From positions 1 to 64,000 of the forward strand of contig CAVHRT010000001.1 of assembly GCA_963638355.1 (NCBI GenBank): a DNA stretch of 64,000 bases. The letters are read 5' to 3'. The notes under the pieces were generated by a model. The model was not told where the DNA came from. It searched no databases and saw only the letters and a program-made list of their open reading frames with translations. Both the position numbers and the translations under genes were made by a program. The stretch comes from W0P28-013 sp963638355 (GTDB taxonomy: Bacteria; Bacteroidota; Bacteroidia; Bacteroidales; Paludibacteraceae). Each line of letters starts with the position of its first letter. The first letter of the stretch is position 1. Shown piece after piece: positions 43,382 to 51,747 of this stretch.

Positions 43382-44070
43382 TATGCTGCAGCAAGTGTGA
43401 AGACTGAAATCCGCGCTGTGGGCGTTTGCTCCAAAATGGCTTCGGCACAAGCAATGAGCGTGGAACCTGTGGTCAGTACATCGTCAACTATCAGAATGCG
43501 CTTATCGGCAAAAAGCGCTGCATCGTGCACCGCAAAAATGCCCTTGGTGTTTTCCCAACGCTCGTAGACCGATTTTTTGGTCTGCGTCGGATTTTCGATA
43601 GCGCGGTAGAGGTTGGTGGTCTCCACGGGCGCACCCATCACTGCCGACAAACCCTGCGCAATGCATTCGGCCTGATTGTAGCCGCGTTTGGCAAATTTTT
43701 TCGGGTGCAGTGGCACTGGCACAATGTAGTCGAAGTCCCTAAAATCGGGCGACTCCATTATTTCCGAAGCGGCATATTTGGCAATGTTGTAACCAATGTC
43801 GGTGCCGTTTTTGTACTTCAGTTGGTGCAAAATGGTGCGATATTTCGATCCTTTCTGAAAATAGTAGAACGATGTGGCGCGCTCAATTTCTGCTTTGCCC
43901 CAAAAGCGTTTCTCTAGCTGATTGTCGCGTTCAAGATGCAGATTGGTGCGCGGCAAGTGTAGCAGACAATCCATACAAATGCTCTCTTCGCCCACAGTCA
44001 GCACTTTACCGCAAGCACAACAGAGGTTTGGGTAAAAAATGTCGATTAAATGGGCAAAAAGGCGTTTCAT
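43381..44070 (-). CDS. ComF family phosphoribosyltransferase-like protein
   Basis: 229 residues. N-terminal zinc-ribbon cysteines (CCACG, CMDC at 17-36) and a PRTase-fold C-terminal part with DYIVPVPLHPKKFAKRGYNQAE and the PRPP-like loop ILIVDDVLTTGSTL at about 191-204. ComF proteins take part in natural transformation in some bacteria, and are kept in many others with unknown role. The stop overlaps the GT2 start. dgkA lies 25 bases upstream of its start. Confidence 0.92.
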   Translation of the reverse strand: MKRLFAHLIDIFYPNLCCACGKVLTVGEESICMDCLLHLPRTNLHLERDNQLEKRFWGKAEIERATSFYYFQKGSKYRTILHQLKYKNGTDIGYNIAKYAASEIMESPDFRDFDYIVPVPLHPKKFAKRGYNQAECIAQGLSAVMGAPVETTNLYRAIENPTQTKKSVYERWENTKGIFAVHDAALFADKRILIVDDVLTTGSTLIACAEAILEQTPTARISVFTLAAA

Positions 44071-44095
44071 TTCTTCTTCAAACTATGACTTTTGA

Positions 44096-44455
44096 TTAAG
44101 CGAATAATCCGATAATTTTTGGCAAAAACACGATCACTCCAACGCAGGCAGCGGCAATGGCGCATGCCAAAACTGCTCCAGCGGCGATGTCTTTGATTGC
44201 GCGGATTTTTTCGTTGAGATTTGGTTCGACTACATCGCACAATTTTTCGATGGCGGTATTCACCATTTCTGCCGAAATCACCAAGCCGCAGCAGAGTAGC
44301 ACTGCCGCCCATTCCATCGGTGAAATTTGTAGCACAAAACCTGCCACCACTACGCACACCGCAGCCACAGCGTGGAACTTCATGTTCCTTTCGCTCCTAA
44401 CAGCGGCCAAAATGCCGCGCCATGCGTACATAAATCCCTTCAGAAACTTCTTCAT
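44096..44455 (-). CDS. dgkA: Diacylglycerol/undecaprenol kinase
   Basis: 119 residues, three membrane helices. Small integral kinase with the family block VISAEMVNTAIEKLCD at about 60-75 (catalytic Glu) and NEKIRAIKDIAAGAVL. In Bacteroidota it may phosphorylate undecaprenol, feeding wall and surface polysaccharide synthesis, or recycle diacylglycerol. It is in a minus-strand run with comF and the GT2 gene, which fits envelope synthesis. Confidence 0.93.
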   Translation of the reverse strand: MKKFLKGFMYAWRGILAAVRSERNMKFHAVAAVCVVVAGFVLQISPMEWAAVLLCCGLVISAEMVNTAIEKLCDVVEPNLNEKIRAIKDIAAGAVLACAIAAACVGVIVFLPKIIGLFA

Positions 44456-44499
44456 TTTTTCAATTGCAGTGCTCCAACAATCTGAAATTTGAAATCACT

Positions 44500-45999
44500 T
44501 TACTCTGTAAAGTGATGGTACGGCATCATCTTCTCCACCTCTTTTGCAATCTCTTTGGCGCGATTGGTCAGAAAATCGGCCATGGCCCAGCCGTAAATTT
44601 TCTTCTCTTTTGCCAATTTGTCGAGGTCGGCGTTGGTCATTTTTTTGTCGTGATTTACTAACTCTTTCTCGTCGGGGCGGCTCTGCGGATCGCCACGATA
44701 GGTCACAATCTCGGTGCCGACTTCGCTCACGGTGTAGCGACCAGCCTTCTCTATCTGACCAGCCTTGGCATCTTGGCGCAAATCGATCACGCCAAAGGTG
44801 TAATCAATCTCCATCACCGATTCAATCGTGAATTTGTGCACTTTGCCATGATACATATTAAAGTCCTCTGTACCAGTGGTTTGCGATTTGCCTTTGTTGT
44901 AATCTTTCTCACTGATTGCCTTCTCGCTTACTACGCCATCTTTGGTAATGCGCTGCATATATTTCACCACCTCTCTGTCGACATTCGATTTGTTGTGAGC
45001 GTATTTGTAATGACCAAATTTTTCCGAATCGTAGGTGAAAATGAGCGCGCAGCGATGATTTTTCAGCGAATCGAGTGGCAGACCTTGTAACGTTTCGAAA
45101 TCGTAATAATCGGGGAAGGCGTTGCGCAAGGTTTTCAGCGTTTTTGCGTCGAGATTGAGTGCGGTGTTGGTCACGCTATCGACTATGGCCACACTCAGCA
45201 CACCGCGTTTGTATGCCAATTTTTCTTTCTCTACCGAATTGCCAAAATCGCCTGCCAGAGCGTAGTAGCGAGCGGCATCGTATTGTGCTTGATAGCGCTC
45301 TTTACCGAAAAGTGCCTCGGCTTTGTCGAAAAATAGGTTTTGCAGCCGCACGCGGTCGGGAGTGATGCGCGCCACCATGGCCGAGTCGCCTTCGTGCCGT
45401 GCAATGATGGCGTTGAACAGACCGAGTGCCTCAATCTGGTCAGTCTCTTTGTTCGATTGTGCAAGGGTGTGAGCGTAGGGCAGTTCCACGCTGTCGCGAT
45501 AGTTCACAATGTTGGCGGCGTAGATGGTGTCGTATTTGTTGGCTTTCTCCATGGTGGCGAGACCAATCTGTTTCTGCTCCATCTTTTTGCTCGATTCGCA
45601 CTGTTTGCGACCTTCATCGTAGTAGTATTTGGCGGCGTGTGCGCGAATGTCGGTCTGCAGCGAATCGTAGTTCACATGCTCCACGGCAGTCCATTTGCCC
45701 TCTTGCACAAGGCGTTCCATGCGCGTTTGCAGGTCGGCCCAGAGGTGACATTCGTCGGCCATCTTCACATAGTTTTCTGGTTTTTTCTGCGCTGCGGCTT
45801 GCAGTGTTGCAATCTCTTTCAAAGCCTTTGCGTAGATGCCTTTCAGAGCTTTTTGCTCTTTTTTCAGCTGTTTCTTGTTGGTTTCGAAGCTCACTTTTTC
45901 GGCTTGCGAAAGTGCGTCGTTCACCGCCTGTTGTGCTTCGATGGCTTGCATTGGCACCAACATGGCTGCCGCAACAAGCGCAATGATTGTTCTTTTCAT
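44500..45999 (-). CDS. Secreted alpha-helical protein, unknown
   Basis: 499 residues. Signal peptide with cleavage near AIEAQQ (about 22). The first half is strongly helical and charged (EKVSFETNKKQLKKEQKALK and onward), probably coiled coil or TPR-like; the middle contains RYQAQYDAARYYALAGDFGN, which resembles a TPR helix pair; the last part (VMEIDYTFGVIDLR) may be beta-rich. No known family recognised. It precedes dgkA by 44 bases on the same strand, so it may be the first gene of this operon. Confidence 0.75.
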   Translation of the reverse strand: MKRTIIALVAAAMLVPMQAIEAQQAVNDALSQAEKVSFETNKKQLKKEQKALKGIYAKALKEIATLQAAAQKKPENYVKMADECHLWADLQTRMERLVQEGKWTAVEHVNYDSLQTDIRAHAAKYYYDEGRKQCESSKKMEQKQIGLATMEKANKYDTIYAANIVNYRDSVELPYAHTLAQSNKETDQIEALGLFNAIIARHEGDSAMVARITPDRVRLQNLFFDKAEALFGKERYQAQYDAARYYALAGDFGNSVEKEKLAYKRGVLSVAIVDSVTNTALNLDAKTLKTLRNAFPDYYDFETLQGLPLDSLKNHRCALIFTYDSEKFGHYKYAHNKSNVDREVVKYMQRITKDGVVSEKAISEKDYNKGKSQTTGTEDFNMYHGKVHKFTIESVMEIDYTFGVIDLRQDAKAGQIEKAGRYTVSEVGTEIVTYRGDPQSRPDEKELVNHDKKMTNADLDKLAKEKKIYGWAMADFLTNRAKEIAKEVEKMMPYHHFTE

Positions 46000-46122
46000 A
46001 ATAGGAATGATTTTTTTTAGTTTATCAAGTTTGTAAAGTTTCGTTCAAAATCCTCGATGAAATGATTTGTTAAGATGTATCAAATCGGTATCAATTTTCT
46101 CTTTCAAAAAAAAATGAAAATT

Positions 46123-46183
46123 CCGCCATTTCATCGGAAAAAATCGCGGTTTGCTTATTTAGACTCAATCTAAACAAGGTTCC
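46123..46183. repeat. Composite element, copy B (inverted)
   Basis: CCGCCATTTCATCGG at 46123-46137 followed by the palindrome with arms CTTATTTAGA and TCTAAACAAG (46154-46178), the exact reverse complement of 14416-14440. It lies between the unknown secreted protein gene and recG. Confidence 0.7.
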
Positions 46184-46223
46184 GCCGATTATTATTCACT
46201 ATTCATTTTTTATTGTTTATTTT

Positions 46224-48317
46224 TTACGAAATGACTCCCCAGTTTATGGTGGTTTTTGTGAGTTTTGCGAGTTGCAAATTTAAGCATTTATTTTCGTCTG
46301 ATGACAAATCTGGATCGGTTTCGAGCAGATTGTGTGCAATGGTGCGCGCGGCTTGCAGTATTTTGCCGTCGCTGGCGAGGTTGGCTATTTTCAGGTCGAA
46401 TGGCAATCCGCTCTGAATGGTGCCGTCGATGTCGCCCGGCCCGCGCAGGTTCATGTCAGCTTCGGCTATCACAAAACCATCGGTCGAGTCGACCATTATC
46501 TGCAGTCGGCGGCGCGTGTCGTTGGCCAGTTCGTAGCGCGACATCAGTATGCAATAGCTCTGGTCGGCGCCGCGCCCCACGCGACCGCGCAGTTGGTGCA
46601 GTTGCGCCAAACCAAAACGCTCGGCATTTTCTATCACCATCACGCTGGCATTTGGCACATTCACGCCCACTTCTATCACCGTGGTGGCGACCATTATCTG
46701 CGTTTTTCCCGCTACAAAATCGTTCATTTCGCGCTCTTTGTCGGCTGGTTTCATCTTGCCATGAACCATGCTGATGCGGTAGTTCGGGAAGGTGGCGCGC
46801 ACTTGCTGAAAACCGTTTTCGAGGTCTTTCAGGTCGAGTTTTTCGGACTCTTGAATGAGCGGATAGACTATGTAGACTTGCCTGCCAGCGTCTATTTGTT
46901 TTGCCAAAAAGCGATTCAGCGCATCGCGTTTGTTGTCGAACAGATGATATGTGGCAATGGGTTTGCGTCCGGGTGGTAGCTCGTCAATCACCGACACATC
47001 GAGGTCGCCGTAGATGGTCATGGCCAGTGTGCGCGGAATGGGCGTGGCGGTCATCACCAAGATGTGCGGCGGCTGAATGTTTTTGCTCCAGAGTTTGGCG
47101 CGTTGAGCCACGCCAAAGCGGTGTTGCTCGTCGATCACTACAAGTCCGAGGTTTTTGAAAACCACCGAATCTTCGATGAGTGCGTGCGTTCCGATGAGCA
47201 GTTGCAGCGTGCCATCTTGCAGCTCTTGGGCAATCACGGCGCGCTCCGATTTTTTTGTAGAACCCGTGAGCAATCGCACATTCAGCCCAATTTTTTCGAC
47301 CTGTTTCGAGATGGATTGAAAATGTTGCGTAGCCAAAATTTCGGTCGGCGCCATAATGCAGGCCTGAAAACCGTTGTCGATGGCAATGAGCGCGGTCATT
47401 AGTGCCACCATGGTTTTGCCGCTGCCCACATCGCCTTGCAGCAGACGGTTCATCTGTTTGCCCGAGGCAAGGTCGGCGCGAATCTCTTTGATCACGCGCT
47501 TTTGCGCTCCAGTGAGTTCAAATGGCAGACATTCGCGGTAGAAACGATTGAAATTTTGCCCGATTTTACCGAGAATATAGCCTTGATATTTCAACTCGCG
47601 CAGTTTCGTTTGGCGGATGATGCTGAGCTGAATGAAGAAGAGTTCTTCGAATTTCAGTCGGCGTTGTGCTTGCTCGAGCAGTTGTAGATTTTTCGGAAAA
47701 TGAATGTTGCGAATGGCCTGATCGCGCGGCATCAGCGCGTACTTTTTGATGAGCGATGGCGGCAATGTTTCGGGAATTTGCAGGTTTGGATCGGACAAGG
47801 CGGTGTAGATGAGTTTGCGCAGCGCGGCCGAGTTCAGAAACGATGATTTCATCTTCTCGGTGGTGTTGTAGTGCGCTTGCCAGCCTTGCGTTTTTTGCTG
47901 ATTTTCGTCGGTGAGCGGGTCAATTTCGGGGTGGGCAATGTTGAACATGCGCCCGTAGCGTTGTGGCTTGCCGAAAATGATGTACCACTGCCCAATGCGG
48001 TATTTGTCCTCCACATATTTCAGCCCTTTGAACCAGACGAGTTCCATTGCGCCCGTGCCATCGCTGATGGTGGCAACGAGGCGTTGCGAGCGACCTTCGC
48101 CTTTCTTCTCAAACCGAACGATTTGCGCCTTCAGCTGAATGAGTGGCATGGTTTCGTTTACTTCGGCAATGGAGTAGAAGCGGCTGCGATCGATGTGTTT
48201 GTAGGGAAAATAGGTGATGAGATCTTCGACGGTGCGAATGCCGAGTTCACCCGTAAGCGTAAGTGCGCGCTTGGGACCAACTCCTGGCAGATACATTATG
48301 TCGGTATTTAGCACCAT
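46224..48317 (-). CDS. recG: ATP-dependent DNA helicase RecG
   Basis: 697 residues. N-terminal wedge/OB domain (about 1-180, starts at YLPGVGPKRALTL), then helicase domain with Walker A GDVGSGKTMVAL near 290, DEQHRFG (motif II) near 394, MTATPIPRTLAMTIYG (motif III) and the C-terminal HQLRGRVGRGADQSYC. It reverses stalled forks and processes Holliday junctions. Stand-alone; the polyprenyl synthase gene ends 60 bases away. Confidence 0.97.
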   Translation of the reverse strand: MVLNTDIMYLPGVGPKRALTLTGELGIRTVEDLITYFPYKHIDRSRFYSIAEVNETMPLIQLKAQIVRFEKKGEGRSQRLVATISDGTGAMELVWFKGLKYVEDKYRIGQWYIIFGKPQRYGRMFNIAHPEIDPLTDENQQKTQGWQAHYNTTEKMKSSFLNSAALRKLIYTALSDPNLQIPETLPPSLIKKYALMPRDQAIRNIHFPKNLQLLEQAQRRLKFEELFFIQLSIIRQTKLRELKYQGYILGKIGQNFNRFYRECLPFELTGAQKRVIKEIRADLASGKQMNRLLQGDVGSGKTMVALMTALIAIDNGFQACIMAPTEILATQHFQSISKQVEKIGLNVRLLTGSTKKSERAVIAQELQDGTLQLLIGTHALIEDSVVFKNLGLVVIDEQHRFGVAQRAKLWSKNIQPPHILVMTATPIPRTLAMTIYGDLDVSVIDELPPGRKPIATYHLFDNKRDALNRFLAKQIDAGRQVYIVYPLIQESEKLDLKDLENGFQQVRATFPNYRISMVHGKMKPADKEREMNDFVAGKTQIMVATTVIEVGVNVPNASVMVIENAERFGLAQLHQLRGRVGRGADQSYCILMSRYELANDTRRRLQIMVDSTDGFVIAEADMNLRGPGDIDGTIQSGLPFDLKIANLASDGKILQAARTIAHNLLETDPDLSSDENKCLNLQLAKLTKTTINWGVIS

Positions 48318-48376
48318 CGAATGACGAATTTTTCTCGATGAAAAGGCGCATTTCTCGATTTTTCGGAGGTGAAAAA

Positions 48377-49348
48377 TCAGTTGTTGCGTTCAAGGGCAAA
48401 GTCGAGTAGCGCGGCCAGAGCATTGCGGGCATCGTTTTCGGAGAAAATGGCCAAACAATCGAGCGCTTTTGCCCGAAAATAGTCCATTTTTTTGTTGGCA
48501 TAGTCGATGCCGCCATTTTGCAAAACGAATTGCTGAATCCAAGTGCCATTTTCGGCGATTTCATCGGCATTTTTTGCTATATCGACAATGCGTTTTTTCG
48601 CGGTTTCATCGGCATTTTTTATGGCTTGAATTATCGGTAAAGTGAATTTGCCTTCGCGCAGATCGTTGAGCGTGGGTTTGCCGATGTTGGCTTGCGGTGT
48701 GTAGTCGAAAATGTCGTCTTTTATCTGGAAACAGATGCCAAGATTTTCGCCAAAATGTTGCAGCGCATCAACTTTTTCGGGCGATGCTCCTGCCGACAGT
48801 GCGCCAGCCAAGGCACAATGCGCAAAAAGTGAGGCGGTTTTCAGGCGAATTATCTCGTAGTAGACCGATTCGTCGGCCAAAGTGAAGGCGTTTTGTTGTT
48901 GCAAAAGTTCGCCGCGCGTGGTATCTTTGCCCAGTTCCACAAGACAGCGCATCAAATCCATGCTTTCGGTGCGCGACATAAATCCCATCGACTTGGTGAG
49001 CAGATAGTCGCCTACGAGTACGGCCGTTTGGTTGCCAAAGCGCGCATTCACCGATGGGAGTCCGCGGCGTTGATCGGTGCAGTCCACCACATCGTCGTGG
49101 AGCAGGCTGGCGGTGTGCAGCACTTCGAACGAGGCTGCCGCCAAGTGGGTGCGAGCGTTTATCTGTCCTGCCACTTGTGCCGATAGCAGCGTGAGTGTGG
49201 GGCGCAGTTGTTTGCCTTTGCTTTTGGCTACATGGCTCAAGGCCGATTGCAACAGAGCATCGGGCGAGTCGAACGCAGTGTCGAGCAATGCCTCGAAACG
49301 CTGCCATTCGTCGGCTAGTGGTTTGCGTATTTCGTTCAAATCGGCCAT
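48377..49348 (-). CDS. Polyprenyl diphosphate synthase (IspB-like)
   Basis: 323 residues from the ATG at 49348. A TTG ten codons further up lies inside the -7 promoter box, so it cannot be the start. Trans-isoprenyl diphosphate synthase: first aspartate-rich motif LLHDDVVD near 85, the KGKQLRPTL block near 45 and the second aspartate motif QIKDDIFDYT near 210. In Bacteroidales it probably makes the menaquinone side chain; chain length cannot be told. Two copies of the iterated CCGATGAAA(T/C) motif fall in this gene. Confidence 0.93.
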   Translation of the reverse strand: MADLNEIRKPLADEWQRFEALLDTAFDSPDALLQSALSHVAKSKGKQLRPTLTLLSAQVAGQINARTHLAAASFEVLHTASLLHDDVVDCTDQRRGLPSVNARFGNQTAVLVGDYLLTKSMGFMSRTESMDLMRCLVELGKDTTRGELLQQQNAFTLADESVYYEIIRLKTASLFAHCALAGALSAGASPEKVDALQHFGENLGICFQIKDDIFDYTPQANIGKPTLNDLREGKFTLPIIQAIKNADETAKKRIVDIAKNADEIAENGTWIQQFVLQNGGIDYANKKMDYFRAKALDCLAIFSENDARNALAALLDFALERNN

Positions 49349-49375
49349 TGGTGGCGGTAGAATTTTTTCAGAGTG

Positions 49376-49383
49376 CAAAAGTA
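49376..49383 (-). promoter_or_regulatory. -7 box for the polyprenyl synthase
   Basis: Minus-strand TACTTTTG followed by C, exact TAnnTTTG; 27 bases before the ATG, and it decides the start codon. Confidence 0.6.
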
Positions 49384-49396
49384 CGAAAAAAATTGC

Positions 49397-51409
49397 TTAC
49401 TTTCCAAGTAGTTGTTTTTCGAGTTTCAACAATTCGTCGCGATATTGGGCGGCCTCGATGAAGTTGAGATCTTTGGCGGCTTTCTCCATCAGGCGGCGAG
49501 TATGCTCTATGGCTTTCTCCAAGGCTTGTGGCGTCATCGATTTCACTACTGGGTCGGCGGCGAGGCTCGCAACTTCGGGTTCTACGTAGTAGTCGACGGG
49601 CTGCGGCTGTTTTTGCGGAGCGAGCGACGAGATGCCATTTTTCACAATCGGCGTTGGCGTGATGTGATGCTCCTCGTTGTAGCGCAACTGCTTTTCGCGG
49701 CGGCGGTTGGTCTCGTCGATGGTGCGCTGCATGCTCTCGGTGATGGTGTCGGCATACATAATCACTTTGCCGTTCACATTGCGGGCAGCGCGACCCGCCG
49801 TTTGTGTGAGCGAGCGATGATTGCGCAAAAATCCCTCTTTGTCGGCATCGAGAATGGCAACGAGCGACACTTGCGGCAGGTCCAAGCCTTCGCGCAGAAG
49901 ATTGATGCCAATCAGCACATCGAAAAGCCCGTTGCGCAGGTCGTTCAAAATCTCCACACGTTCCAATGTTTCGATGTCGGAGTGAATGTAGCGACAACGT
50001 ACGCCCATTTTTGTGAAATATTTGTCCAACTCCTCGGCCATGCGTTTGGTGAGTGTGGTCACTAGCACGCGCTCGTCTTTTTCGGCACGCTGCGCAATCT
50101 CCTCTAGCAGATCGTCTATCTGGTTCAGGCTTGGGCGCACTTCGATGATGGGGTCGAGCAGTCCCGTTGGGCGAATGACCTGTTCCACCACCACGCCTTC
50201 CGATTTTTGCAGTTCGTAGTCGGCGGGTGTGGCGCTTACATAGATGGCAGTATGCACAAGACTTTCGAACTCTTCGAATTTCAGCGGACGATTGTCGAGC
50301 GCGGCAGGCAGACGAAATCCGTAATCTACCAGATTTTGCTTGCGCGAACGGTCGCCGCCAAACATGGCGTGAACCTGCGGCAGTGTCACATGGCTCTCGT
50401 CGACAAAAAGCAGAAAATCTTTTGGAAAATAGTCGAGAAGACAGAATGGTCGCGTGCCGGGTTGCCGTCCATCGAAGTAGCGCGAATAGTTCTCCACGCC
50501 AGAGCAGTAACCCACTTCGCGTATCATTTCGAGGTCGTAATTCACCCTCTCTTCGAGGCGTTTGGCTTCGTATGGTTTTCCCATTTCGCGCAACTCTTCG
50601 GTGCGTTTCCCGAGGTCTATTGCTATCTGGTCGATGGCGGTGTTGATGCGTTCGCGAGTGGTTACGAAAATGTTGGCAGGGTAGATGTTGAATGCATCGA
50701 AACGCTCGATGGTGTGGTTGCTGGCAGGGTCGATGGCTTCGATGCTTTCTACCTCATCGTCCCAAAAGATGATGCGCAAAATGTAGTCTGTGTAGGCCAG
50801 AAAAATGTCTACTGTGTCGCCTTTTGCGCGGAAATTGCCGTGGTTCAGATCTATCTCGTTGCGTGTGTAGAGCCCGTCGACCAAGCGGCGCAAAAGGTCG
50901 TCGCGGAGCAGGCGTTTGCCGCACTCCACGCGAATGGCAGTGTCGTGAAAATCATCGGGATTGCCAATGCCGTAGAGGCACGAAACCGACGAGATGACCA
51001 CCACATCGCGCCGTCCCGAGAGCAGTGCCGAAGTGGTGGCGAGTCGCAATTTTTCAATCTCGCCATTGATGGCAAGGTCTTTTTCGATGTAAGTGTCGCT
51101 GCTCGGAATGTAGGCCTCGGGCTGATAGTAGTCGTAGTACGAGACGAAATATTCCACTGCATTTTCGGGGAAAAACGCTTTGAACTCGTCGTACAGTTGC
51201 GAAGCCAGCGTCTTGTTGTGGCTCAGAATGAGCGTGGGGCGATTCAGGTTTGCCACCACATTGGCCATGGTGAAAGTCTTGCCCGAACCCGTAACTCCCA
51301 GCAGTGTTTGAAACGGCACGCCGCTCTCGACCCCTTCGGTGAGTTGCCGAATGGCCTCGGGCTGGTCGCCTGTGGGTTTGTAGTCAGAAACGAGCTTGAA
51401 TTTTCCCAT
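49397..51409 (-). CDS. uvrB: Excinuclease ABC subunit B
   Basis: 670 residues from the ATG at 51409; homology starts at MGKFKLVSDYKPTGDQPEAI, so an upstream 48-residue extension was discarded. Damage-recognition helicase of nucleotide excision repair: Walker A GVTGSGKT at 38-45, the beta-hairpin region YYDYYQPEAYIPSSDTYIEK, DESH (VDESHVTLPQ), TAGRAARN and a C-terminal UVR motif (LNFIEAAQYRDELLKLE). Divergent from the giant adhesin gene, with a promoter box at 51495. Confidence 0.97.
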   Translation of the reverse strand: MGKFKLVSDYKPTGDQPEAIRQLTEGVESGVPFQTLLGVTGSGKTFTMANVVANLNRPTLILSHNKTLASQLYDEFKAFFPENAVEYFVSYYDYYQPEAYIPSSDTYIEKDLAINGEIEKLRLATTSALLSGRRDVVVISSVSCLYGIGNPDDFHDTAIRVECGKRLLRDDLLRRLVDGLYTRNEIDLNHGNFRAKGDTVDIFLAYTDYILRIIFWDDEVESIEAIDPASNHTIERFDAFNIYPANIFVTTRERINTAIDQIAIDLGKRTEELREMGKPYEAKRLEERVNYDLEMIREVGYCSGVENYSRYFDGRQPGTRPFCLLDYFPKDFLLFVDESHVTLPQVHAMFGGDRSRKQNLVDYGFRLPAALDNRPLKFEEFESLVHTAIYVSATPADYELQKSEGVVVEQVIRPTGLLDPIIEVRPSLNQIDDLLEEIAQRAEKDERVLVTTLTKRMAEELDKYFTKMGVRCRYIHSDIETLERVEILNDLRNGLFDVLIGINLLREGLDLPQVSLVAILDADKEGFLRNHRSLTQTAGRAARNVNGKVIMYADTITESMQRTIDETNRRREKQLRYNEEHHITPTPIVKNGISSLAPQKQPQPVDYYVEPEVASLAADPVVKSMTPQALEKAIEHTRRLMEKAAKDLNFIEAAQYRDELLKLEKQLLGK

Positions 51410-51494
51410 TTTCAACCGATTTTGCGAAAAAAACTGTTGATAACTTTCCGAAAAATGACGAAAATCTGACGATTTTTGCCTTTCGAAAACGCTG

Positions 51495-51502
51495 CAAAGG
51501 TA
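51495..51502 (-). promoter_or_regulatory. -7 box for uvrB
   Basis: Minus-strand TACCTTTG followed by C, exact TAnnTTTG; leader about 80 bases. Confidence 0.6.
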
Positions 51503-51660
51503 CAATTTTTCCGAAAATCCACCATTTTTCGGGCAAAAGTTATCACCGCGCAAAGTTCATAAGTTGTTGATAACTTGGCACTTTTGTCGATAAAGTGTGC
51601 ATTTTGTGCAATTTTCGCATTTTTTTTCGAGAAATACACACTATATATGGAAAAAAGTGG

Positions 51661-51668
51661 TAAATTTG
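51661..51668 (+). promoter_or_regulatory. -7 box for the giant surface protein
   Basis: TAAATTTG, exact TAnnTTTG but without the usual following C; about 80 bases before the ATG. Confidence 0.5.
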
Positions 51669-51747
51669 TCCGTTATATATGTTGATAACTTGCCGAGAGT
51701 GTAATTTTTCGGCTGAAAACAAAGAAAAACATCCAAAACCTGATATT

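Larger units (their letters stand above)
51410..51747. other. Divergent spacer uvrB / giant surface protein with repeated TGTTGATAACTT
   Basis: 338 AT-rich bases without a gene. Two opposite promoter-like boxes: CAAAGGTA at 51495-51502 (minus strand TACCTTTG, for uvrB) and TAAATTTG at 51661-51668 (plus strand, for the giant gene). The dodecamer TGTTGATAACTT occurs three times in direct orientation (51435, 51565, 51680) and its core once inverted (51537-51545). These could be regulator or DnaA-type sites. Confidence 0.7.

Noticed and set aside
50207..51469. 420-codon plus-strand frame opposite uvrB
   Set aside because: Shadow of uvrB; no promoter or homology.
51435..51691. Replication origin suggested by DnaA-like boxes
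   Set aside because: Only three or four imperfect boxes, spaced over 100 bases apart, with no dnaA, dnaN or typical oriC neighbours.
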